From NCBI GenBank assembly GCA_025359355.1, contig JANYGR010000151.1:1-15594 (forward strand): 15,594 nt of DNA, given 5' to 3'. The position numbers and the translations under genes are program-made. Below are positions 1 through 8,573 of this stretch, in pieces; the stretch's first letter is position 1, and each line of letters begins with the position of its first letter. The notes under the pieces are model-generated. The model made no database searches. It was given only the letters and a program-made list of their open reading frames with translations, and was not told the DNA's origin. This DNA comes from Bacteroidota bacterium (GTDB lineage: Bacteria > Bacteroidota > Bacteroidia > B-17B0 > Aurantibacillaceae).

Positions 1-1
1 T

Positions 2-3000
2 GGTGCTACAAATGGAATTGTTGTTATAAATGATATATCAAGTGGTGGGCAAACCATCTCAAGTTTTGCAAGTTCATTAGGGTCTATATCAGGACAAACT
101 GTAACTGGCTTGGGTGCTGGTTCTCCAATTGTAACTTTAACTAATAATTTTGGTTGTACTTTCACGGTTTCTACCACACTAGCCTCATCTCCTGGCCCAA
201 GTAATATAACATTAACCCCTACAAATGCATCTTGTGGACAAAATAACGGAAGCTTTACATTTGCTACTCCGGTGGGAGGTACAGCGCCTTACACTTACGC
301 TTTAAATGCGGGTTCTTTTACAGCAGTGTCGCCAATTACAGGCTTAGCCGCAGGAACATATTCCTTAACGGTAAAAGATGTAAATGGATGTACTTATGTG
401 AAAACAGTTGTTATTGGAAGTAGCTCAGGACCTTCTGCTATTACGGGAACAACAACATTAGCGGGTTGTTCGTTAAATAATGGAACTTATAATGTAACGA
501 GTGTAACAGGTGGATTAGCTGCATATACATTCAGTGTAGATGCAGTATCTACGGGTAGTTTAACAGGTAGTTTAGCGGCGGGTACACATACTATAACTGT
601 AAAAGATGCAACGGGTTGTTTATTCAGTACTACTTTTGTTATTTCTACGGCTACAGGACCTTCAGTTATTACAGTGGCTACAACAAATGCTAGCTGTGGC
701 ACAGCAAATGGAACATCTACGGTTACTAGTGTTACAGGTGGATTAGCACCTTATCAGTATTCATTTGATAATGGAGCTTTTTCAGTTGGAACCAGTGCCT
801 CTGGTTTAACGGCAGGAAATCATACGGTTACTGTTAAAGATGCAAATACGTGTACGTTAACTACGGTATATACAGTATTAAATAATGGTAGTCCAACGGC
901 ATCAATTACTGGAACAACAAATGTCACTTGTAATGGATTGTCAAATGGAAGCTTCACGGTTGTTGGTTCAGGAGGAAGCGGTGCTCCATATACGTATACT
1001 TTAACAAGTCCATTTAATACAAATGGAACAGGGCAATTTTCTGGATTACCTGCAGGAGTATATAATGTTACCATAAGAGATATGGGTGGATGTACAGCTA
1101 CTGCGTCAGTAACGATTACTCAGCCCTCTGTTGTAACATTAACAGCTACATCCATACCAGCTAATTGTTTTGGGACAGCTACTGGTACTGTAAATATTGC
1201 AGGTTCTGGTGGTGTTGGTCCTTATCAATATAATTTAAATGGAGGAGCTTATCAGGCTTCAGGTGTTTATCCAACACAGGGTGCTGCCATCTATAATGTT
1301 TCTGTAAAAGATGCAAATGGATGTATTACTACAGGAACAGTTCAAGTTACACAGCCTACAGCTTTAACTGTTGTTGTTGCTACTCAAAATGCAAACTGTA
1401 CGGCATCAAATGGTATAGCTACAACAACTGTTACAGGTGGTACACCTTTATATACATACGCATGGACAGGTGCAGGCGGTGCAGGATCAACGAGTAATCC
1501 ATTGCCGTCAGGTAATTATAGTGTGACAGTAACCGATAGTAAAAACTGTACGGTTGTAAAACCAGCAGTTATTGGTGTAACTCCGGGTGGCACAGCTACG
1601 ATCACTGCTTTAACAAATGTAACTTGTAATGGGTCTGCAAACGGAAGTATGACTGCTGGGATGATTGGTGGCGCTTCGCCATTTACTTATTCATGGACGC
1701 CAGGAGTTCAAACGACAGCGACAGCAATTAATTTAGCACCAAATAATTATACCTGTACTATTACTGATTTTTATGGTTGTAAAGCTACAGCTATTGGAAC
1801 TATTACACAGCCTTCTGTATTGACTCCGATTATGAATTCCAATAACGTTAAATGTTTTGGAACATCAACAGGAACGGTTTCGGCAATTGGTTCAGGAGGA
1901 ACAGCACCATATAGTTATTTATGGTCAACCTTAGCAAGTACTTTAGCTACAGTGAATAATGTGGCTATAGGAATTTATCCTTGTAGCATTACTGATGCTA
2001 ATAATTGTACGATTACTCAAACGATTGCTGTAACACAACCTAGTTCAATTACACTTACATCGTCTGTGACGGCGGCTAACTGTAATCAAGCAAATGGTTC
2101 TGCTACAATAACTGCAGCTGGCGGATCTCCCGCTTATTCTTACACATGGAGCACAGGTAGTAACCTTGCTTCAATTAGTGCTGTAGCGGCAGGTACTTAT
2201 ACAATTAATGTGAAAGATGCCAATAATTGTCTTCAAACGTTGGCGGCAACAGTTCCAAATTTATCAGGTCCTTCAGCTAGTATCCCAACAAAAACGAATG
2301 TAAGTTGTTTTGGTGGAAATAATGGTTTAGCAACAGTTGCCGGATCAGGCGGAACAACGCCATATATTTACACATGGAGTAACGGACAAGTAACACCAAC
2401 CGCAACTAATTTATTAAGCGGAGTATATACGGTATCCGTTACGGATAACGCTGGATGCGTAGCTTCCACAAGTGTTAATATTACTCAACCAACAGCATTA
2501 ACGGTAACTATAAGTCCAAGTAATCCAAAATGTTTTGGGTCAACAAATGGATATGGAATTGCAGCAGCTTTAGGAGGTACACCAGGTTATAGTTATGCAT
2601 GGACAGCCGGTGGAGGAACAAGCGCTACTAGTAATTTATTAGGCGCAGGTAATTATGGTTTAAGTGTAACGGATGGTAACGGATGTGTAGTAACATCAAC
2701 TATGGGATTAGTAAATCCACCAGCTATGTCGGCTAGCATCACATCAACCAATGTTACCTGTTTTAATGCTTGTAATGGAACAGCAGCTGCTACGTCAACA
2801 AACGGCGTTGGTGCTGTAAGTTATTATTGGACTGGTGGAGCTAGCCCTATATCTGCCCAAGTAGCTAATGGCTTATGTGCGGGAACATATACAATGGTAG
2901 CTACCGATCAAAATAATTGTACGGGAAGTAGTATCGTAACGATTACTCAACCAGCAGTATTAACCGCCAGTATAACATCAAGTGGAAGTATTACCTGTAA

Positions 3001-6000
3001 TGGAGGAAACAATGGTTTTGCTTCTGTTACTCCTGCGGGTGGAACGGCAGGTTATACTTATACTTGGTCTCCAAGTGGTGGCTCTGCTGCAAATGCTAAC
3101 TCATTAATAGCAGGTAATTATGTAGTAACCGTTAATGATACTAAAGGATGTTCAGCAACAGCTAGTGTAACAATACTACAGCCAACGCCTTTAGCTACAA
3201 CTTTAACAACAACTAATGTAAAATGTAATGGAGGTTCTGACGGTACTGCCAATGTTACCTTTGCAGGTGGAGCAGGAACGACTAGCTTTTTATGGCAGCC
3301 GGGATTACAATCTGGAAATTTCGTTAATAATTTAAGCGCAGGTAGTCAAACGGTAACGATTACATCAAATGGCGCATGCCCAACTATTTTAACATTTACA
3401 TTAACTCAACCTACGGCGTTGACAGCAGCCATCACTTCAACAAATTCACATTGTACACAAGCAGATGGATCTACAAATGCAGTTGTATCAGGCGGCACAT
3501 CTCCATTAACTTATTTATGGAGCAATGGTATTTCTACTTTATCAAATAATAATGTTGTGGCAGGGGCGTATACCTTTACTGTAACAGATGCTAATAATTG
3601 TAAATTATCAGCGAGTGGATTTATAAATGATATAGCCGGGCCATCAGTTGTTGTAACCAGTACAACAGCAGTTAAATGTTTTGGACAAAGTAACGGATCA
3701 GCAAACACTACTATTTCAGTTGGGACTCCGCCATATAATATCTCATGGACGGGTAATTCAGCAACAACACAAAATGTAAGTAATTTTAATGCGGGTATCC
3801 ATAACATAACAGTAACTGATGCTGCCGGTTGTATAGGGACAGCAGGCGTAACAATTACCCAGCCAGCAGCTTTAGTAAGCGCAATAGGTAGTTACTCAAA
3901 TGTAACGTGTGCAGGATTTACCAATGGACAAGCTACGATGTTAGTAAATGGAGGAACAACCAATTATAGTTACGTGTGGACACCAAGTGCTCAAACATCT
4001 TCAGTAATGATTAATGTGGGAGCTAACACATACACCTGTAATGTAACTGATGCTAATTTATGTTCAACATCACAAGTAGTAACAATATCGCAACCTTTTG
4101 CTTTAGCAATGATAAGTTCTTCTGTTTCAAACATTTCTTGTTTTGGAGGAAGTAATGGTCAGATTGTAACAAATGTAACAGGTGGTACGCCTGGTTTAAC
4201 TTATTCTTGGACGCCGGCTCAAACGAATAGCGGTATCATAGGAAGTTTAACACAAGGAACTTATAATTTGGTTATTACTGATATGAATAACTGTTCAATC
4301 AATGCAAGTTTCAATGTAACAGAGCCTTCAGCTTTAACATCTACATCATTGTCTTTACCAGCTAAATGCGGTATAGCAAATGGTTCGGCAACTGTTACTG
4401 CGGGCGGAGCAATGCCGGGTTATAATTATTCATGGAATACAGCACCTGCTCAAGCGACTTCAATTGCTACTAATATGGCTCCTGGAAACTGGATATGTAC
4501 AGTGATTGATAGTAAAGGCTGTGTGTTAACGCAATCAGTTAATGTAGCTAATGCGCCAAGTCCAATTATTACAGGGTTTAGTGTAACACAACCACTATGT
4601 TTTGGTCAGCAAAATGGATCTATAGCAATCAATTATACTTCAGGAACTCCAAATTACACAGTAGCTTGGTCAAATCCTATCTCTCAAGTTCAAACTACGA
4701 GTAGTTTATCGCAAACAGTTAGCGGTATTGGCACAGGTGCTTATTCAGCAACTGTTACCGATAGTTATGGTTGTTCAACTTCTAATGCGGTGAACGTTGG
4801 TACACCAAATCCATTAATTTTGAATACATCAGCAACACAAACAATTTGTTTTGGACAAACTGCTCAAATTTATGGTCAAGCATCTGGTGGTAATTTTCCA
4901 CCTCCATACACGTATACTTGGACTCCTGCAATTGGAGTAGGAGGAGGACCTCATACAATAAGTCCTACTGTAAGTTCCACTTATACTGTTTCGGTTAGCG
5001 ATGTTAATGGATGCTCTCCATCACCAAAAGTGATTTCTGTTATTGTTACGCCTTCATTATCTATATCAGGATTTGCTGTCACAAAATGTCATGGTGAAGC
5101 CGTTACTTTAACACCTTCATTTACATCACCAGGAAATGGTGGCGTACCTCAGTATAATTATATTTGGAGTACGGGTGCAACTACAAGTTCACTTACGGTA
5201 ACAGCTAATTTTCCAAGCACTCCGAATACATACACTGTAATTGTAGATGATGGTTGTACTATTTCAAATGCAAACGCTATATTTACAGTAAATGTAAACG
5301 CGTTACCTACTGGAACATTTGCCGCTAATACAACAACAGCGTGTGCTCCATCAAGTATTACTTTTTCAGCAACTACAGGAAGTGCATCAGATACGTATAA
5401 CTGGTATGTTGATTTGAAAGACATGATCGGAATGACAAATCCCGTTTCATATAATTTTTTAAATGCAGATACGTTTTCGATAGACTTAGTCATTACGAAT
5501 ACATTGACGGGTTGTCAATCCGTAATTACTAGGCCAAAATATATTATAATCTATCCTCAACCAGTTGCTGAATTTTATGCAGTACCACCAACAACCAGCA
5601 TATTAGATCCAACAATTAGTTTTACTAATACAACAAAAGGAGCGGTAAGTTATATTTGGAATTTTGGAGATCCTGCAGCAGTAGGTGGTGGAAATAATTC
5701 GACGTTTGTAAATCCAAGTCATACTTATGGTTTTGCGGGAACTTATAACGTGAGTTTATTGGCCACATCAATTCATGGCTGTACCGCTGTTGTATCTCAT
5801 CCAGTAGAAGTAACCCCGGATTTTGCGCTCTATATTCCAAATTGTTTTACGCCGGATGCAAATGGAAAAAATGATATCTTTCAGCCAATGGGTGTAGGAA
5901 TAGATGAAGATAGTTATCGAATGGATATTTTTGACAGATGGGGTGAAAATGTGTTTACAAGCAATAACTTCCGCAAAGGATGGGATGGCACTATAAAAGG

Positions 6001-6115
6001 AAGCACTAAAACTGCTCCTCAAGGAGTTTATATATACAAGCTATCTGTATTCGACTTACAAGGCGGGAAACATCCGTATGTAGGGCACGTTACTGTATTA
6101 AGGGAAAATCAATAA
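2..6115 (+). CDS. Giant SprB-repeat surface protein with type IX secretion type B sorting domain, 5'-truncated
   Basis: The reading frame is open from the window edge, so the true start lies upstream; a TTG at 110 is only an internal codon. The visible 2037 residues hold part of one repeat, then about 20 SprB-type repeats of about 77 residues (residues 67-1605), two Ig/PKD-like modules (about 1606-1770), a further PKD-like module, a clear PKD domain (WNFGDP ... HTYGFAGTYNV), and a C-terminal domain from residue 1940. That last domain has the pattern of the gliding-motility-associated, type B T9SS signal (CHU_C): YIPNCFTPDANGKND, FDRWGENVF, GWDG, GVYIYKL. Known relatives such as SprB of Flavobacterium johnsoniae are exported by T9SS and act as cell-surface adhesins, SprB in gliding. 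Adhesion or gliding is inferred here. No PorP/SprF-type partner follows it; a strong terminator does. Confidence 0.93.
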   Translation, partial: GATNGIVVINDISSGGQTISSFASSLGSISGQTVTGLGAGSPIVTLTNNFGCTFTVSTTLASSPGPSNITLTPTNASCGQNNGSFTFATPVGGTAPYTYALNAGSFTAVSPITGLAAGTYSLTVKDVNGCTYVKTVVIGSSSGPSAITGTTTLAGCSLNNGTYNVTSVTGGLAAYTFSVDAVSTGSLTGSLAAGTHTITVKDATGCLFSTTFVISTATGPSVITVATTNASCGTANGTSTVTSVTGGLAPYQYSFDNGAFSVGTSASGLTAGNHTVTVKDANTCTLTTVYTVLNNGSPTASITGTTNVTCNGLSNGSFTVVGSGGSGAPYTYTLTSPFNTNGTGQFSGLPAGVYNVTIRDMGGCTATASVTITQPSVVTLTATSIPANCFGTATGTVNIAGSGGVGPYQYNLNGGAYQASGVYPTQGAAIYNVSVKDANGCITTGTVQVTQPTALTVVVATQNANCTASNGIATTTVTGGTPLYTYAWTGAGGAGSTSNPLPSGNYSVTVTDSKNCTVVKPAVIGVTPGGTATITALTNVTCNGSANGSMTAGMIGGASPFTYSWTPGVQTTATAINLAPNNYTCTITDFYGCKATAIGTITQPSVLTPIMNSNNVKCFGTSTGTVSAIGSGGTAPYSYLWSTLASTLATVNNVAIGIYPCSITDANNCTITQTIAVTQPSSITLTSSVTAANCNQANGSATITAAGGSPAYSYTWSTGSNLASISAVAAGTYTINVKDANNCLQTLAATVPNLSGPSASIPTKTNVSCFGGNNGLATVAGSGGTTPYIYTWSNGQVTPTATNLLSGVYTVSVTDNAGCVASTSVNITQPTALTVTISPSNPKCFGSTNGYGIAAALGGTPGYSYAWTAGGGTSATSNLLGAGNYGLSVTDGNGCVVTSTMGLVNPPAMSASITSTNVTCFNACNGTAAATSTNGVGAVSYYWTGGASPISAQVANGLCAGTYTMVATDQNNCTGSSIVTITQPAVLTASITSSGSITCNGGNNGFASVTPAGGTAGYTYTWSPSGGSAANANSLIAGNYVVTVNDTKGCSATASVTILQPTPLATTLTTTNVKCNGGSDGTANVTFAGGAGTTSFLWQPGLQSGNFVNNLSAGSQTVTITSNGACPTILTFTLTQPTALTAAITSTNSHCTQADGSTNAVVSGGTSPLTYLWSNGISTLSNNNVVAGAYTFTVTDANNCKLSASGFINDIAGPSVVVTSTTAVKCFGQSNGSANTTISVGTPPYNISWTGNSATTQNVSNFNAGIHNITVTDAAGCIGTAGVTITQPAALVSAIGSYSNVTCAGFTNGQATMLVNGGTTNYSYVWTPSAQTSSVMINVGANTYTCNVTDANLCSTSQVVTISQPFALAMISSSVSNISCFGGSNGQIVTNVTGGTPGLTYSWTPAQTNSGIIGSLTQGTYNLVITDMNNCSINASFNVTEPSALTSTSLSLPAKCGIANGSATVTAGGAMPGYNYSWNTAPAQATSIATNMAPGNWICTVIDSKGCVLTQSVNVANAPSPIITGFSVTQPLCFGQQNGSIAINYTSGTPNYTVAWSNPISQVQTTSSLSQTVSGIGTGAYSATVTDSYGCSTSNAVNVGTPNPLILNTSATQTICFGQTAQIYGQASGGNFPPPYTYTWTPAIGVGGGPHTISPTVSSTYTVSVSDVNGCSPSPKVISVIVTPSLSISGFAVTKCHGEAVTLTPSFTSPGNGGVPQYNYIWSTGATTSSLTVTANFPSTPNTYTVIVDDGCTISNANAIFTVNVNALPTGTFAANTTTACAPSSITFSATTGSASDTYNWYVDLKDMIGMTNPVSYNFLNADTFSIDLVITNTLTGCQSVITRPKYIIIYPQPVAEFYAVPPTTSILDPTISFTNTTKGAVSYIWNFGDPAAVGGGNNSTFVNPSHTYGFAGTYNVSLLATSIHGCTAVVSHPVEVTPDFALYIPNCFTPDANGKNDIFQPMGVGIDEDSYRMDIFDRWGENVFTSNNFRKGWDGTIKGSTKTAPQGVYIYKLSVFDLQGGKHPYVGHVTVLRENQ
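200..4816 (+). repeat. Array of about 20 diverged SprB-type repeats within the surface protein gene
   Basis: Each unit is about 77 codons and reads roughly: TNVTC-x-G-xx-NG, a GGTAPYTYxW core, an AGTYTVTVTDANGC stretch, then a linker such as ITQPxAL or SGPS. Nearly every unit has one Cys in the head and one in the DANGC motif. The units are diverged at the DNA level, so this is an old protein-domain array rather than a recent tandem duplication. After 4816 the modules change to Ig/PKD-like domains. Two subclasses can be told apart (see findings). Confidence 0.9.
5819..6112 (+). other. T9SS type B C-terminal sorting domain (domain within the giant CDS)
   Basis: The last 98 residues begin DFALYIPNCFTPDANG and include YRMDIFDRWGENVF, the GWDG turn, APQGVYIYKLSVFD and VGHVTVLR. 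These are the conserved blocks of the gliding motility-associated C-terminal domain (TIGR04131/CHU_C). In known systems this domain directs export through the type IX machinery and usually needs a PorP/SprF-like outer-membrane partner to hold the protein at the cell surface. Confidence 0.93.
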
Positions 6116-6138
6116 ACTAATTGATTAGTTTATTATTT

Positions 6139-6174
6139 AATCGCCCCCAATACATATTGGGGGCGATTTTGTTT
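6139..6174 (+). terminator. Strong intrinsic terminator of the surface protein gene
   Basis: A perfect 13-bp stem pairs AATCGCCCCCAAT (6139-6151) with ATTGGGGGCGATT (6156-6168) around the loop ACAT, followed by TTTTGTTTT. It starts 23 bp after the stop codon. It should end the transcript of the giant gene and insulate purN. Confidence 0.92.
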
Positions 6175-6177
6175 TAT

Positions 6178-6311
6178 GGGAATTTCTACTTAATCCCTTT
6201 TTCATCAAATACCGATATAGCTCTCGCACATACTCGCTCATATTGCCACAGGCAATATGCCGTGTTTTCAAAAATTTGTTCGCCTCGAAAAATGAATTTT
6301 TAGAAATTCCC
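6178..6311. repeat. 134-bp palindromic intergenic element
   Basis: The ends are an 11-bp perfect inverted repeat, GGGAATTTCTA (6178-6188) and TAGAAATTCCC (6301-6311). Near the centre is a second perfect inverted repeat, CATATTGCC-ACA-GGCAATATG (6239-6259). The arms between are only weakly complementary. It fills the gap between the terminator and purN, and no credible protein is encoded. It could be a MITE-like or REP-like element, or a structured RNA. Confidence 0.5.
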
Positions 6312-6324
6312 TTATAAATTAATG

Positions 6325-6332
6325 TATTTTTG
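6325..6332 (+). promoter_or_regulatory. Bacteroidota -7 promoter element of purN
   Basis: TATTTTTG fits the Bacteroidota housekeeping -7 consensus TAnnTTTG. It ends 4 nt before the purN ATG at 6337, so transcription would begin at or very near the start codon. No good -33 TTG was seen 17-23 bp upstream, where the palindromic element ends. Confidence 0.5.
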
Positions 6333-6336
6333 CAAC

Positions 6337-6906
6337 ATGACTAACGTTGCCATATTTGCCTCAGGGGAAGGAACTAATGCTGAAAATTTATTTCACTATT
6401 TTAAAAATGATATGCGGATTAAAATAAAATTAGTAGTTACTAGTAGTGATACAGCCGGAGTTATAGCGAAAGCAGAAGCTCATAAAAAAACGGTACAATT
6501 AATCAGCAAAACCTCGTTAAATGAATATTCTGCTCAAATCATTGAATTTTTAAAAGCAGAAAATATTAATTTAATTGTATTAGCAGGATTTTTATTAAAA
6601 ATTCCAGCCGATTTCGTCAAAGCATTTCCAAATCAAATTATTAATATACATCCTTCGTTATTGCCTAAATATGGTGGAAAAGGAATGTTTGGAGCTCATG
6701 TGCACAAGGCGGTTGTTGACAATAAAGAAAATGAAAGCGGTATCACTATACACTACGTAAATGAAGAATACGATAAAGGCGCATTTATACTACAAGAGAA
6801 ATGCTCAATAGATGATAATGAAACCGTAGAATCATTACAACAAAAAATTAGAAAATTAGAATTGGAACATCTTCCAAAGGCGATTGAAAAAATTATTTCT
6901 GAGTAG
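6337..6906 (+). CDS. purN: Phosphoribosylglycinamide formyltransferase (GART)
   Basis: A 189-residue cytosolic enzyme that transfers a formyl group from 10-formyl-tetrahydrofolate to GAR in step three of de novo purine synthesis. The phosphate-binding loop ASGEGTNAENL is at residues 8-18. The active-site block NIHPSLLPKYGGKGMFG has N103 and H105, and EEYDKGAF supplies D146, matching the Asn-His-Asp triad known in E. coli PurN. I chose the ATG at 6337 over the in-frame ATG at 6322 because 6322 lies just before the -7 promoter box, and because 189 residues with the loop at residue 8 fits the family. It is probably transcribed alone. Its last 14 bp overlap the end of the convergent glucosaminidase gene. 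Confidence 0.95.
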   Translation: MTNVAIFASGEGTNAENLFHYFKNDMRIKIKLVVTSSDTAGVIAKAEAHKKTVQLISKTSLNEYSAQIIEFLKAENINLIVLAGFLLKIPADFVKAFPNQIINIHPSLLPKYGGKGMFGAHVHKAVVDNKENESGITIHYVNEEYDKGAFILQEKCSIDDNETVESLQQKIRKLELEHLPKAIEKIISE

Positions 6907-7804
6907 TAGGTTTTCTTTGACGTAAAAATAATACATCTCCTACTTTCAACTTATCGTCTGGTTTTAATTTATTTTTTTTACAAAGCATATTTAATCTGAT
7001 ACCGTGTAATTGAGAAATTGATTTAAGCGTCTCGTTTTTTTGTACGACATGATAGGGTTCCAGAGCTCTTCGACGTTTTTTTTGAATATAAATTTTTTGT
7101 CCGTATTGTATTTTATCTGTTTTTGAAAAATCATTAAAGGAGAGTAGTTGATCTAAATCAACATTAAAATCATGTGAGATTTTATAATACGAATCGTTTT
7201 CTTTCGCTATCACAAACCTAACATGGTTAAAGCGATACACTTCTCTAATTGTCATTTCCGATTTAATAGTTGAAGCAATGGGTAAGGTTTGTTTAGGGGT
7301 CGTTTCAATTGAATTTAAGTCTTGTAAATGATAGCGTTCTATTAATTCTATTAATCGTTCAGGGTATTTAGCGTCGGTTGCATAACCCGCTTGTTTTAAT
7401 CCATAACACCATCCTTTATAATCATTTATAGGTAGTTCAAATAGAGGCGCATAGCGAGAGCGTGAAAATAAAAAGAGGCTGTGGTCGCTATATGAATCTA
7501 ATGCTTTTTCATATTTACGGAAACATTCGTTTTCTTCATCATCATTCATAATGTAAGAGTCTCCTCCCCATTCTTTGTGACATTTAATACCAAAATGATT
7601 ATTGGCATTGCGACACAAGGGACTATTTCCACAACCACTTTCAAGCATGCCTTGAGCTAAGGTAATGCAGGCAGGAACTTTATGTAAATACATCTCTTTA
7701 ATGGCGTCATCTTTAAAAGTAGCAATGTAATCTTCCGGGGTAAGCGTGGTTTGCCCGTAAATACAATGAGTGAGAAGTATAAAAACGATCAGTACTAGTT
7801 TCAT
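6893..7804 (-). CDS. Secreted GH73 glucosaminidase with two LysM domains
   Basis: A 303-residue protein with a Sec signal peptide (residues 1-17, cut before QTT). A glucosaminidase domain (about 22-162) shows AQGMLESGCGNSPL with the likely catalytic Glu at 55, NNHFGIKC, and the closing motif GYATDAKYPERLIELIERY typical of FlgJ-like GH73 enzymes. Two LysM-type modules follow (about 195-241 and 250-295, the second starting YHVVQKNETLKSIS). The family cleaves the glycan strands of peptidoglycan, and LysM binds them; periplasmic or surface location is inferred from the signal peptide. Its ATG overlaps the stop of the upstream AlkD-like gene (ATGA), so the two are probably cotranscribed. Its stop lies inside the 3' end of purN. 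Confidence 0.9.
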   Translation of the reverse strand: MKLVLIVFILLTHCIYGQTTLTPEDYIATFKDDAIKEMYLHKVPACITLAQGMLESGCGNSPLCRNANNHFGIKCHKEWGGDSYIMNDDEENECFRKYEKALDSYSDHSLFLFSRSRYAPLFELPINDYKGWCYGLKQAGYATDAKYPERLIELIERYHLQDLNSIETTPKQTLPIASTIKSEMTIREVYRFNHVRFVIAKENDSYYKISHDFNVDLDQLLSFNDFSKTDKIQYGQKIYIQKKRRRALEPYHVVQKNETLKSISQLHGIRLNMLCKKNKLKPDDKLKVGDVLFLRQRKPTTQK

Positions 7805-8553
7805 TTTTTTCGTTTCGTTTTTAAAGTTAATTTTTGTGCGTCATTCATCTTTTCTATACAGGTAGTAAAAGCTACGGAAGAAATAGACTTGATGTTGTGT
7901 TCTATAAATGCAAACGTTTGTTTGGGGTATGCGTTATAGGATTCGCGTAAAGCCCAACCAACTGCTTTTTGAACATAGTATTCTTTGTCTAGCAATAAAT
8001 TTAAAATCAGTTTTTCTGAAATCTCATATTTAATAAATTCTGTTTTAGTACGTGCATAATAATACAAAGATATTAATGATTGCCTACGTTCCCATAAATT
8101 TGACGAAGAATTCCATGTTTTTAAAATACGAAGCAATTCTTTGTGAGAGGTTTTATGCTCTAATAAACGAGTTAAATATTTCGATAAAGAATCTGAATGT
8201 GCCCAATTATCAACCTTTTCAACCCATAACGGTAAAATTTGTAATTGAGTAGTTACAGGAATATGTTTATGATGTTTATCTAAAAAAATAAAGGCTAAAT
8301 TTTTACCTTCAAACGAAGGGCTTTGATGATAAATCATATTGAATAGTTCGAAATCTTCTTCAATACTATTTTTAGTAAAACTAAAACCATTTTTATAAAC
8401 ACCTACTTGTATGGCTGAGGTTAAGCCGTGAACGAGGTGTTGTGTTCCGATATATTTTTTTAGCTTATCCGCTTTTTGTTTATCGCTATTGAGGGATAGC
8501 CGGGTTAGTGTATCTTCTACTTCTTTGGTATATTTGTTTTTACCTAATTTCAT
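7801..8553 (-). CDS. AlkD-like DNA alkylation repair protein (HEAT-repeat DNA glycosylase)
   Basis: A 250-residue, Lys-rich, soluble protein. It carries the family's active-site signatures: DNWAHSD (W117, D121), LWERRQSLI (R156) and YVQKAVGWALRE (W200). These match W109, D113, R148 and W187 of Bacillus cereus AlkD; the W-D and D-R spacings are the same, and the last is about 5 residues longer. AlkD-type enzymes excise N3- and N7-alkylated purines without flipping the base. Activity here is inferred from those residues. The start ATG lies 20 bp from that of the divergent prolyl oligopeptidase gene. A weak minus-strand -7-like box (TAATTTTA, 8567-8560) lies 6 bp before the ATG. It is first in a two-gene unit with the glucosaminidase. 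Confidence 0.87.
   Translation of the reverse strand: MKLGKNKYTKEVEDTLTRLSLNSDKQKADKLKKYIGTQHLVHGLTSAIQVGVYKNGFSFTKNSIEEDFELFNMIYHQSPSFEGKNLAFIFLDKHHKHIPVTTQLQILPLWVEKVDNWAHSDSLSKYLTRLLEHKTSHKELLRILKTWNSSSNLWERRQSLISLYYYARTKTEFIKYEISEKLILNLLLDKEYYVQKAVGWALRESYNAYPKQTFAFIEHNIKSISSVAFTTCIEKMNDAQKLTLKTKRKK
8529..8536 (+). promoter_or_regulatory. Possible -7 element for the prolyl oligopeptidase gene
   Basis: TATATTTG is an exact match to TAnnTTTG, 37 bp before the ATG at 8574. It lies inside the 5' end of the divergent AlkD-like gene. The only upstream -33 candidate is a weak TTA 21 bp away. Confidence 0.35.
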
Positions 8554-8573
8554 TTTCCATAAAATTAATTATT

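Noticed and set aside
200..4816. Long regular repeats that might suggest a CRISPR array or satellite DNA
   Set aside because: The period is about 231 bp in one open frame and the units are diverged at DNA level but conserved as protein; this is a protein-domain array.
487..5840. Several minus-strand open frames inside the giant repeat gene
   Set aside because: They are antisense shadows of a low-stop, Thr/Gly-rich coding frame and resemble no family.
6121..6303. Short plus-strand open frame after the giant gene
   Set aside because: It runs through the terminator hairpin and the palindromic element and has no recognisable protein features.
8508..8573. Upstream extension of the prolyl oligopeptidase to 8508
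   Set aside because: It would overlap the divergent AlkD-like gene and put 22 residues before a complete signal peptide; the ATG at 8574 fits better.
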